DNA of 43,196 nucleotides from an uncultured Bacteroidaceae bacterium (GTDB taxonomy: Bacteria; Bacteroidota; Bacteroidia; Bacteroidales; Bacteroidaceae), in contig CAJOLI010000008.1 in NCBI GenBank assembly GCA_905235285.1, positions 1 through 43,196 on the forward strand, given 5' to 3'. A program made the translations under genes and the position numbers. This document shows, one piece after another, positions 36,132 to 43,196 of the stretch (position 1 is the first letter of the stretch; each line of letters starts with the position of its first letter). The notes under the pieces are model-generated. The model did not search any database. It saw nothing but the letters and a program-made list of their open reading frames with translations, and had not been told where the DNA came from.

Positions 36132-37142
36132 ATGAATAAGAAAAATATTGTAGCCATCGTCTGCGGTGGCGACAGTTCCGAGTACGACGTCTCGCTGCGC
36201 AGTGCTCAGGGCATCTACAGCTCCATCGACAAAGAACGTTTTGAAGTCTACATCGTAGAACTCAATGGGCTGACGTGGGAGGCTCATCTTGAAGGTGACA
36301 AACGTGCGCCCGTCAGCCGCGAGGATTTCTCGTTCAAGGTGGGGCGTCGCACCGTGCGCCCTGATTTCGCCTATATCACTATTCATGGCACTCCGGGCGA
36401 GAACGGCATACTCCAGGGCTACTTTGACCTCATTCGCATGCCATATTCTACAAGCGGTGTGCTCGTGGAATCCATGACGTTTAACAAATTCACCCTGAAC
36501 CAATACCTGAAGGGCTTCGGTGTCAGCGTCTCCGAGAGCCTCGTTGTGCGCAGGGGCAGCGAGGACCTTGTCACTGACGATGAGATTATCAACCATATCG
36601 GACTGCCGTGTTTCGTGAAACCTAACGCCGGAGGCTCCAGCTTCGGTGTCTCAAAGGTGAAAACGCTCGAGCAGCTGCGCCCTGCCATTGCAAAGGCCAT
36701 GGACGAGAGCGACGAGGTTATGGTAGAGGCCTTTATGCCTGGCACCGAGCTCACCTGCGGCTGCTACAAGACGGCAGCCGGCGACCACGTCTTCCCCATC
36801 ACTGAGGTCGTCACCCACAACGAGTTTTTCGACTACGACGCCAAGTACAACGGCTCCGTCGACGAGATTACACCCGCCCGCATCCCTGATGAGCTGCGCG
36901 ACCGCGTGCAGGCGCTCACCAGCGCCATCTACGACATACTCGGCTGCGCGGGCATCATACGTGTCGACTATATAGTCACCCACGTCAAGGACGAGCAGGG
37001 ACACGAGCGCGACCGCATCAATATGCTCGAGATCAACACTACGCCGGGCATGACGGCCACCAGCTTCATCCCGCAGCAGGTGCGAGCCGCCGGACTCGAC
37101 CTCAAGGACGTGCTGACCGAAATCATCGAGGATAAGCTTTAG
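36132..37142 (+). CDS. ddl: D-alanine--D-alanine ligase
   Basis: This 336-residue ATP-grasp enzyme joins two D-alanines for peptidoglycan precursors. The start is ATG 36132 (MNKKNIVAIVCGGDSSEYDV), as homology begins there. Motifs: ITIHGTPGENGILQGYFD, ATP-binding CFVKPNAGGSSFGVSKV, VEAFMPGTELTCG and the metal-binding MLEINTTPGMT. It is in one unit with the PASTA protein and rluD. It is followed by 60 bp of ATGGTAAATGG-like simple sequence. Confidence 0.95.
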   Translation: MNKKNIVAIVCGGDSSEYDVSLRSAQGIYSSIDKERFEVYIVELNGLTWEAHLEGDKRAPVSREDFSFKVGRRTVRPDFAYITIHGTPGENGILQGYFDLIRMPYSTSGVLVESMTFNKFTLNQYLKGFGVSVSESLVVRRGSEDLVTDDEIINHIGLPCFVKPNAGGSSFGVSKVKTLEQLRPAIAKAMDESDEVMVEAFMPGTELTCGCYKTAAGDHVFPITEVVTHNEFFDYDAKYNGSVDEITPARIPDELRDRVQALTSAIYDILGCAGIIRVDYIVTHVKDEQGHERDRINMLEINTTPGMTATSFIPQQVRAAGLDLKDVLTEIIEDKL

Positions 37143-37204
37143 ATGTAAAATGGTCAATGGCAAATATAAAATGGCTGATGGTAAATGGTTAAATGGTAAA
37201 TGCT
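37143..37204 (+). repeat. ATGG-rich simple sequence between ddl and the acyltransferase gene
   Basis: The gap is filled by variations of AAATGG, GGTAAATGG and GGTCAATGG. It contains several ATG codons, which makes the exact start of the next gene ambiguous (37193 or 37205). Confidence 0.6.
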
Positions 37205-38434
37205 ATGTTGCTGAGCAAAGAAATCCCTGAAGAGTTTAAGGATATCCGTCCTTACGCCGACGACGAAGTGCGGGAGGCTATCGACAGCCTTCTCAGCGAC
37301 CGCCAGTTTGCCCGCATGCTGAAAGGCTTCGCGCCGTTCCTGCCGCTGAGCTGCAGCCGCGGCCTCTTGCGATTGGCTGCCGTAGGCGTGCGCTCAACGC
37401 TCGATTTCCAGATGCGCTTCATGAAACCCGTCGTGCGCTACATCCTGCGCCATTACTCTACCGGCCACTCCTTCACCTTCGAAGGCATAGCACCCGGCAA
37501 CGAGCGCTACACCTTCATCAGTAACCATCGTGACATAGTGCTTGACAGTGCCATCCTCGACCTTATGCTCCATGATGCCCGCTTCCCCACGACCGTAGAG
37601 ATAGCCATCGGCGACAATTTGCTCATCTATCCGTGGATACGTACGCTGGTGCGACTGAATAAATCCTTCATCGTGCAGCGCTCGCTCTCGATGCGCGAGA
37701 TGCTGAACGCCTCGCAGACCATGAGCCGATACATGCATTTTGCTGTCAACGAGAAACACGAGAACATTTGGATTGCGCAGCGCGAAGGAAGAGCCAAGGA
37801 CAGCGACGACCGCACGCAGGATTCCGTGCTCAAGATGATGGCCATGGGCGGTGAGGGCTCGACGCTGCAGCGCCTGCGCCACATGCACCTCGTGCCGTTG
37901 GCGCTCTCCTATGAGTACGACCCCTGCGATTACCTCAAAGCGGCTGAGTTTCAGCTCAAGCGCGATGTCAAAGGCTTCAAGAAGAGCAAGCAGGACGATC
38001 TCGAGAACATGCGCACCGGCATCCTCGGTCCAAAGGGCTATGTCCATTTCCAGGCTACGCCGTGCCTCGACACCTGGCTTGCTACGCTTGACGAGACAAT
38101 GCCGAAAGCGGAACTGTTTCCACTCCTGGCAAAACACATCGACAGGGAAATCCATCGCAGCTATCGCCTGTACGCCTCGAACCTCGTGGCGGCAGACCTG
38201 CTTGAGGGCGGTAGCTCACGTGCCTACAGCGACGACGAGCGCCGTGCGTTTGAGAAATATGTCGATGAGCGTGTGGCCAAAGCCGCCGAACATGTGGCCA
38301 AGGCTACTGAGCATCTGGCGGAAGGCGGCATAGCCCCCGACCTTGCCTTCCTGCGCGAGCGTATTATGATAATGTATGCTAATCCGACCTTCAATTATGA
38401 AAAAGCTACTGCTGCTGCCGATACTCGCGCTTAG
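37205..38434 (+). CDS. Glycerol-3-phosphate/lysophosphatidate acyltransferase-like protein
   Basis: This 409-residue protein (or 413 from ATG 37193) carries a PlsC-type acyltransferase domain in its middle: TFISNHRDIVLDSAIL as the catalytic histidine block, FIVQRSLSMREML, and WIAQREGRAKDSDD as the substrate-binding block. This longer form is common in Bacteroidota and is assigned to phospholipid synthesis, adding an acyl chain to glycerol phosphate or its 1-acyl derivative. Which acyl donor or acceptor it uses cannot be told. An alanine-rich helix lies near the C-terminus (DERVAKAAEHVAKATEHLAE). I chose 37205 because the four codons before it come from simple sequence. The end overlaps the next gene by 38 bases. 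Confidence 0.85.
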   Translation: MLLSKEIPEEFKDIRPYADDEVREAIDSLLSDRQFARMLKGFAPFLPLSCSRGLLRLAAVGVRSTLDFQMRFMKPVVRYILRHYSTGHSFTFEGIAPGNERYTFISNHRDIVLDSAILDLMLHDARFPTTVEIAIGDNLLIYPWIRTLVRLNKSFIVQRSLSMREMLNASQTMSRYMHFAVNEKHENIWIAQREGRAKDSDDRTQDSVLKMMAMGGEGSTLQRLRHMHLVPLALSYEYDPCDYLKAAEFQLKRDVKGFKKSKQDDLENMRTGILGPKGYVHFQATPCLDTWLATLDETMPKAELFPLLAKHIDREIHRSYRLYASNLVAADLLEGGSSRAYSDDERRAFEKYVDERVAKAAEHVAKATEHLAEGGIAPDLAFLRERIMIMYANPTFNYEKATAAADTRA

Positions 38435-39029
38435 CCTCGCCGCCTGCGACGAAGATAAAACAGACGATTACCCGCCCATGGTCACTGAGATGGCGGTCAT
38501 GGAGTCTGATGCCTCAGGTTCTATTAGCCGTTTCACTACAGATGGCGGCCGCACCTTAAGCCTGGTTACGCCATACACAGATGTGACGCCAGGGGCGCTC
38601 TGGCGGTTCCTCATAGGCTACGTCTTGGAGCGCGACGGCCGCGCCACAATATATTCGCTCGAACGAGTTGTCGTCGTGCGCGACAGCACTGCCCTCGCCG
38701 ACGTGCGCCATGACCCCGTGGGGTTCGTCAGCGCCTGGACAGGCGGCCGTTTCGTGAACCTGCACCTGACGCCAAAGACCAAAGGCGGCACTCAGACGTG
38801 GGGCTACGTGCGAGAGGGCGATTACACAAACCTGCAAGGCGGCACCACCTACCGCGTCGCTCTGCACCATCGCCAGGGCAGCGATCAGCCGGCGTACTCC
38901 GCCGAGACCTACGTCAGCCTGCCCGTCGACAGCATCAACGCAAGGGCCTCAGCAGCAGATTCCATTCAGTTGACTCTCGCTACCTTCGCTGGTCAGCGCA
39001 CGGTCACTCTGCCCTGTGTAGCCCAATAA
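38397..39029 (+). CDS. NigD-like lipoprotein
   Basis: This 210-residue protein starts at ATG 38397 with a clear lipoprotein signal (MKKLLLLPILALSLAAC, C17). The body fits the NigD-like family of Bacteroidota outer-surface lipoproteins: an OB-like first half (DGGRTLSLVTPYTDVTPGALWRFLIGYVLE) and a second half with FVNLHLTPKTKGG and TYRVALHHRQGSDQPAYSAETYVSLPVD. The name comes from a bacteriocin locus, but the function of most members is unknown. It starts within the acyltransferase gene (38-base overlap), so the two are likely co-translated. Confidence 0.75.
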   Translation: MKKLLLLPILALSLAACDEDKTDDYPPMVTEMAVMESDASGSISRFTTDGGRTLSLVTPYTDVTPGALWRFLIGYVLERDGRATIYSLERVVVVRDSTALADVRHDPVGFVSAWTGGRFVNLHLTPKTKGGTQTWGYVREGDYTNLQGGTTYRVALHHRQGSDQPAYSAETYVSLPVDSINARASAADSIQLTLATFAGQRTVTLPCVAQ

Positions 39030-39089
39030 GTGCGGCAGCTCTCTCCCGAGCCTCCGCTCGTGCAAGCCGATGCATCTGGCTGTGTAGCG

Positions 39090-39148
39090 CAATTCAGCCT
39101 GTTGAGTAAGCCAATTCAGCCGGCTGAGTAAGCCGATTCAGCCTGCTG
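39090..39148 (+). repeat. 22-nt tandem repeat, 2.7 copies
   Basis: Units CAATTCAGCCTGTTGAGTAAGC (39090), CAATTCAGCCGGCTGAGTAAGC (39112) and a partial third (39134-39148) differ at a few positions only. They lie just before a terminator and after the NigD-like gene. Confidence 0.8.
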
Positions 39149-39175
39149 TATTTTTCAATATGCCTATTTGAGTAC

Positions 39176-39214
39176 AAAGCCAGCCGACGATTCCTTCGAA
39201 TCGCTGGCTTTTCT
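39176..39214 (+). terminator. Terminator downstream of the NigD-like gene
   Basis: AAAGCCAG (39176-39183) pairs with CTGGCTTT (39204-39211), with an inner stem CGATTC/GAATCG and a 4-base bulge, followed by a T-rich stretch. Confidence 0.75.
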
Positions 39215-39307
39215 TGTTTCTGTCGCTCCTTTCTGCGGCTAGCTATTTCTTTAACGTTGAGCATGACTGGCGCGTTGGCCTAAAGGACCAAGAGCTCAGC
39301 GCCAACC

Positions 39308-39409
39308 CTTAAGGGTTTCGGGCAAAAGTCTCAAGGGTTTTGGGTAAAAGTCTTAAGGGTTTCGGGCAAAAGTCTTAAGGTCTCGGGTAGAAAGCTCAAG
39401 GGTTCAGGG
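39308..39409 (+). repeat. 22-nt tandem repeat, about 4.7 copies
   Basis: The unit CTTAAGGGTTTCGGGCAAAAG plus T repeats at 39308, 39330, 39352, 39374 (one base short) and 39395 (partial), with small changes. There is no spacer between units. Confidence 0.85.
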
Positions 39410-39416
39410 AAATAAA

Positions 39417-39470
39417 TGACATGTGACATAGAAATCAAAAAAATTTTTTGTTTTTCTATGTCACATGTCA
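39417..39470. repeat. 54-bp palindrome
   Basis: The 18-bp arms (39417-39434 and 39453-39470, TGACATGTGACATAGAAA and its complement) are perfect, and the centre is an A7T6 tract that can also fold. It may be a bidirectional terminator or a palindromic repeat element. The rest of 39030-39705 contains only the repeats listed here and a promoter box. Confidence 0.85.
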
Positions 39471-39642
39471 CAAGAGAAATATGCGTACTGAGGAGTAGGG
39501 CGTTAAAGGCCGATTATATATGATTGCCAAATATTGTTTGTTTTATTGTGTAAATTCGGCACTTTTTGCTCAGAAAACTAAGAAAGTTGCCAGAACATAG
39601 GTTAAAAGTTGAAAGATACTGCTTTACTTCGATTAAAAGTGT

Positions 39643-39650
39643 TATTTTTG
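39643..39650 (+). promoter_or_regulatory. -7 promoter box for the PL11 lyase gene
   Basis: TATTTTTG matches TAnnTTTG and lies 55 bp before the ATG at 39706. No TTTG is found at the expected -33 position. Confidence 0.6.
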
Positions 39651-39705
39651 CACCCAATAGGAAATCTGCTTTACCATAATTAGTAAACTAACTAAAGAAA
39701 CGATA

Positions 39706-42700
39706 ATGAAATTAAAGATTCTACTTATTGCAGTGCTCGTCATGACCTCCGTGGCGGGTTTCGCTCAGCGCACTACCGACCTGCTCGACCGCGGGCTGGT
39801 GGCCGTACCGGCCAACGTCAATGGTGGCAGCGGCAGCGGTAACTTCGTCAGTTGGAAAATCTTCGGCGAGGAATACTACGACGTCACCTATAATCTCTAC
39901 GCCAACGGCACCCTCGTCAAGGGCGGCCTCAAGGTGGGCTGCTACAGCCATACCACCGGCAACGCCACAACGAAGTATCAGGTGGCAGCAGTGGTGAATG
40001 GCGTGGAACAGGAGAAATGCGCAGAGGTCACCCGTTGGAACGCTGGCTACAAGGACATCCCTGTAGCAAAGGTGGTAGACCGCAACGGCGCTGATGCCAC
40101 ATCGCAGTACTTCCTCAACGACATTTCGCTGGGCGACGTCACTGGCAACGGCATACCCGAGTTCATCGTCAAGCGCAACTACTCGGGCGACATACGCAAT
40201 GCCTCCAACAAGACACACTTCCACCACTACGAGTGCTACACCCTCGACGGGCAGCGACTCTGGTGGATAGACCTCGGGCCCAACCTCATGGCGGGTCCCG
40301 ATGAGCAGTGGGACCTCATAGCCTACGACTGGGACGAGGACGGCAAGGCAGAGTGTGTTATGCGCGGTGCCGACAACATGATTATCCACACCGCCACGGG
40401 ACATGACATCCAGATAGGCAACATGAGCTACGTAGCACCGCGTGACGAATACACCCGCAACGGTGCTGAGTACCTCCTCTATCTCAACGGCGCCACGGGC
40501 GAGCCTTACGGCTGGGACGGCTCCTCGGATAAGTTCACGCCGATGGCCTACCCCCTGCCGCGCTTCGAGAGCGGCGAGAGCGACTACGCAGCCGTCTGGG
40601 GAGAAAATGACACGGGCCACCGCGCCACCAAGCACTATTTCGGAGCACCCTTCCTCGACGGGCGCCACGCCAGCATTTTCCTCGGACGTGGCTGCTACAC
40701 GCGTCATAAGTTCTGCGCCCTCGACGTCGACCCCGCCACTCACAAACTCACCCAGCGCTGGCGCTGGAACGAGTACAACGGTGGCTCACCATGGTTTGGT
40801 AATGGTTTCCACAACTTCGCCATCGCTGATGTCGACTGGGACGGTCGCGACGAAATAGTCTTCGGCTCTATGATTATCGACGACAACGGTAAGGGACTGT
40901 GCACGACAGGCCTCGGACATGGCGACGCGCAACACTGTGCCGACCTCGACCCCTATCGTCATGGCAACGAGCAGTTCACGTGCAACGAGTCCTCGCCAGC
41001 CTGCACCTATTGGAATGCCACGACAGGCAAGATATATTACCGCTTACAGTCGGCCACCGATGATGGACGTGCCCTTTGTGCTAACTTCTCGAATGCCTTC
41101 CCTGGCTCCATGGGGCGAAGCACACAGTCTGGGCTCGTCTCCACCGTGGCCGACAAGGTCGTCGAGGGCGGTCCGGCCACGGGCGATTCTAACGATGCCC
41201 TCTTCTGGAGCCACCTCAACGCCCGCATCTATTGGGATGGCGACCTCTGCGACGAGGTGCTCGACAGCCCAGGCACCATGCGCGAAGCGGCAGTCTACAA
41301 GCCTGCCGGTGGCCGCCTGTTCACCTCCAGCGGCTGTCAGATGAACAACGACTCGAAGAACAACCCCTGCGCCCTGGCCGACATCTTCGGCGACTGGCGT
41401 GAGGAAATAGTAGTACGTGCCAACAACAGCGCGGCTATACGCATCTACACCACAGCTATACCAACCACCTATCGCATCTACACCCTCTGGCACGACCATC
41501 AGTACCGCAACGCCATAGTGTGGCAGTGCGTGGGCTACAACCAGCCACCTCACAAGAGCTATTTCCTCGGACAGATGGAAGGCATCACTGTGCCGCCACC
41601 ACCACTTACCACCACCGGGCGCATTGTCCTCGGCGACGGCGCAACCATTAATTCTGAGGTCAATGGTCAGCACGTACTCGTATGCGAGACAGCCAACACG
41701 ACGCTCTCAATCGCCAATGGTGCTCAACCAGCCGTGGTAACCTTCAATGTACCTACTTGGGTGCAGGGCACCAACAGCAATATCCTCAACGGCACGGCTA
41801 AGGTGAACACTGAGGTCTACGCCTGCACCGTAGCAGGCTCCGGCCTCAAGGGCAATGCCCGCCTCGTCAAGCAAGGCGACGGCATCCTGAATCTGCCAGC
41901 TGCCGAGTTCACCCACACGGGTAACACCGACATCTGGGCAGGCACGCTCAACTTCGACGGCAAACTGCTCAGCAGCAGCTTATGGCTCAACCGTTTTGCT
42001 GAGCTCAACTCCAGTGGTGGACAGTTCCGCCGCATAAAGATGGACTACGCTTCTATACTGCGCCCGGGCGGCGCCGACGCGAAGGGCACGCTCACTACTG
42101 ACTCGCTCCTGCTCGGCTTCGGTTCGCGCCTGCAGATGGACGTCTACAGCGATGGCGCAGCCTCCGATGTCATCAACGCCCGCGTGCTCAATATCGAAAC
42201 AAAGCTCACAGGCAACTGGCTCACCTACGGACCTAAGTACCTGGCACCAATTCTGGAACTCGTGCCACATACCGACGGCAGCGACCTCGCTGTTGGTAGC
42301 TACCTCCTCATCCAGGGCATCGAAGAGGTGAAAGGCGGCAAGCTCGACGACGTCATCATCGAGGGTCTCGGCACAAGTATCAGGGCCTCGCTCGAGCAGC
42401 AGGACGACAAGATTTATCTAGTCGTCAGCGGCGTGCGCGATGCCGGTGACATCGTGTGGACAGGGGCCGAGAGCACGACATGGCAGTTCGGCGGCGACGA
42501 TAACTTTGCACTCTTGTCAGCCCCTGAAGATCCGACGAGTTTCGTCACCGGAGACGTAGTGCGCTTTACCGACGAAGGCACGAAATTCTCGGTAAGCCTT
42601 AAGGGGGACATCGAGGCAAAGACGATCATCGTGGATGCCAGCAAGAACTATACCTTCGGCGGCACAGGTGCTATCGTAGGCGCATCGGCACTCGAGAAGC

Positions 42701-43196
42701 GCGGCACAGGCATGCTCACCATAGGCAACGACAACACCTACACCGGCGGCACACGCCTCTCAGGCGGTGTGCTCTCCATTAAGTCGCTCTCCAACGAAAA
42801 TCAGGCTTATGGCAACCTTGGCGGTGTTACTACAGCGGCCAACAAATTCATCATCGAGAACGGAGCCGAGCTGCGATCCACATCTGCCGTCACACAGGGC
42901 TCGCCTATGCAGGTGCTTACCGACGCAGGCGGTGTAATCAACAACTCTGCCGACTTCATCGTGAACAAGCCCATAACGGGCACCGTGCTCACGAAAAAAG
43001 GCAATGGTTGGATGAAGATGAACACTGCCAGCACACTGCAGCGACTCATCCTGCAGGCCGGCACCATTCAGTGCTACAACGCCAATAAGGTGGCCAACAC
43101 CGTGGAATTCGAAGGTGGAACCTACACGGAGAACACGGGCAGCAACTTCACGCTCCACGTGGCCAAAGGTAAGACGGGAACATGGAACACGGCCAA
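39706..43196 (+). CDS. Secreted PL11 rhamnogalacturonan lyase with autotransporter-type beta-strand repeats (3' truncated)
   Basis: The frame is open from ATG 39706 to the window edge (1163 residues seen). A signal peptide (MKLKILLIAVLVMTSVAGFA) is followed by a PL11 domain at about 24-628: LLDRGLVAVPANVNGGSGSG, then GLGHGDAQHCADLDPYRHGN, and DIFGDWREEIVVRAN with YRIYTLWHDHQYRNAIVWQC. PL11 enzymes cleave the rhamnogalacturonan I backbone by beta-elimination. After a proline linker (TVPPPPLTTTG) the rest is beta-strand-rich, with autotransporter-associated repeats at about 718-752 (LVKQGDGILNL), 996-1030 (LEKRGTGMLTIGNDNTYTGG) and 1095-1130 (LTKKGNGWMKM). The protein probably acts at the cell surface or outside. 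The C-terminal end and any sorting signal lie beyond the window. Confidence 0.9.
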   Translation, partial: MKLKILLIAVLVMTSVAGFAQRTTDLLDRGLVAVPANVNGGSGSGNFVSWKIFGEEYYDVTYNLYANGTLVKGGLKVGCYSHTTGNATTKYQVAAVVNGVEQEKCAEVTRWNAGYKDIPVAKVVDRNGADATSQYFLNDISLGDVTGNGIPEFIVKRNYSGDIRNASNKTHFHHYECYTLDGQRLWWIDLGPNLMAGPDEQWDLIAYDWDEDGKAECVMRGADNMIIHTATGHDIQIGNMSYVAPRDEYTRNGAEYLLYLNGATGEPYGWDGSSDKFTPMAYPLPRFESGESDYAAVWGENDTGHRATKHYFGAPFLDGRHASIFLGRGCYTRHKFCALDVDPATHKLTQRWRWNEYNGGSPWFGNGFHNFAIADVDWDGRDEIVFGSMIIDDNGKGLCTTGLGHGDAQHCADLDPYRHGNEQFTCNESSPACTYWNATTGKIYYRLQSATDDGRALCANFSNAFPGSMGRSTQSGLVSTVADKVVEGGPATGDSNDALFWSHLNARIYWDGDLCDEVLDSPGTMREAAVYKPAGGRLFTSSGCQMNNDSKNNPCALADIFGDWREEIVVRANNSAAIRIYTTAIPTTYRIYTLWHDHQYRNAIVWQCVGYNQPPHKSYFLGQMEGITVPPPPLTTTGRIVLGDGATINSEVNGQHVLVCETANTTLSIANGAQPAVVTFNVPTWVQGTNSNILNGTAKVNTEVYACTVAGSGLKGNARLVKQGDGILNLPAAEFTHTGNTDIWAGTLNFDGKLLSSSLWLNRFAELNSSGGQFRRIKMDYASILRPGGADAKGTLTTDSLLLGFGSRLQMDVYSDGAASDVINARVLNIETKLTGNWLTYGPKYLAPILELVPHTDGSDLAVGSYLLIQGIEEVKGGKLDDVIIEGLGTSIRASLEQQDDKIYLVVSGVRDAGDIVWTGAESTTWQFGGDDNFALLSAPEDPTSFVTGDVVRFTDEGTKFSVSLKGDIEAKTIIVDASKNYTFGGTGAIVGASALEKRGTGMLTIGNDNTYTGGTRLSGGVLSIKSLSNENQAYGNLGGVTTAANKFIIENGAELRSTSAVTQGSPMQVLTDAGGVINNSADFIVNKPITGTVLTKKGNGWMKMNTASTLQRLILQAGTIQCYNANKVANTVEFEGGTYTENTGSNFTLHVAKGKTGTWNTA

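Noticed and set aside
39308-39409. CRISPR array
   Set aside because: The units are directly adjacent with no spacers and no cas genes are present.
39721-40743. Long minus-strand open frame of 340 codons
   Set aside because: It lies opposite the PL11 lyase frame, which is open to the window edge and has clear domains; the minus frame has no recognisable protein features.

Overview
The window looks like a chromosomal segment from a Bacteroidales bacterium, most likely Prevotellaceae. The evidence is Bacteroidota-type promoters (TAnnTTTG -7 boxes, two with a well-placed TTTG/TTG -33 box), TonB-dependent receptors, many lipoprotein signals, a NigD-like lipoprotein, the PASTA-rluD-ddl gene order, and a GIYxLxGQR...KGVxIxNGRKVVK-type C-terminal tail on a secreted glycosidase. 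Nothing in the sequence fixes the species.

Layout. 1-195 is the 3' end of an OmpA-domain gene. 373-2323 is an OPT-family peptide transporter broken by one frameshift. 2443-5793 is a secreted GH2 glycosidase with extra C-terminal domains. 5841-8196 is the acetate/ATP pair pta-ackA. 8342-10468 holds a family-2 glycosyltransferase, radC and a small MIP18/DUF59 protein. 10465-26493 is a cobalamin region. cbiA on the minus strand is divergent from a cobalamin-riboswitch-led unit (BtuB-like receptor, lipoprotein CbiK chelatase, second TonB receptor). Next comes an anaerobic-type corrin operon built mostly of two-domain fusions: cbiH-C, cbiE-T, cbiG-F, btuC, btuF, cbiJ-D. Two terminators close it. 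26861-27625 is lpxH. 27660-33132 is a small glucan/xyloglucan-type cluster: a GH5 remnant, a GH3 lipoprotein and a GH31 lipoprotein with a PA14 insert. efp (minus) and rpmH (plus) are divergent. A PASTA protein, rluD, ddl, an acyltransferase and a NigD-like lipoprotein follow. A repeat-rich gap (39030-39705) precedes a large secreted PL11 rhamnogalacturonan lyase that runs off the right edge.

How the genes fit together. The cobalamin region could take up corrinoids (TonB receptors, BtuF, BtuC), insert cobalt (CbiK) and carry out most of the corrin-ring steps to cobyrinate a,c-diamide. CbiL and the BtuD ATPase are not in the window. The carbohydrate enzymes suggest growth on plant cell-wall polysaccharides, and pta-ackA fits acetate-producing fermentation.

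The least explained features are these: a lipoprotein (periplasmic) CbiK sandwiched between two receptors; a perfect 40-nt inverted repeat around btuF, one copy of which forms part of the apparent btuF N-terminus; a polysaccharide lyase fused to autotransporter-type beta-strand repeats; and palindromes and two 22-nt tandem arrays in the 39.1-39.5 kb gap.
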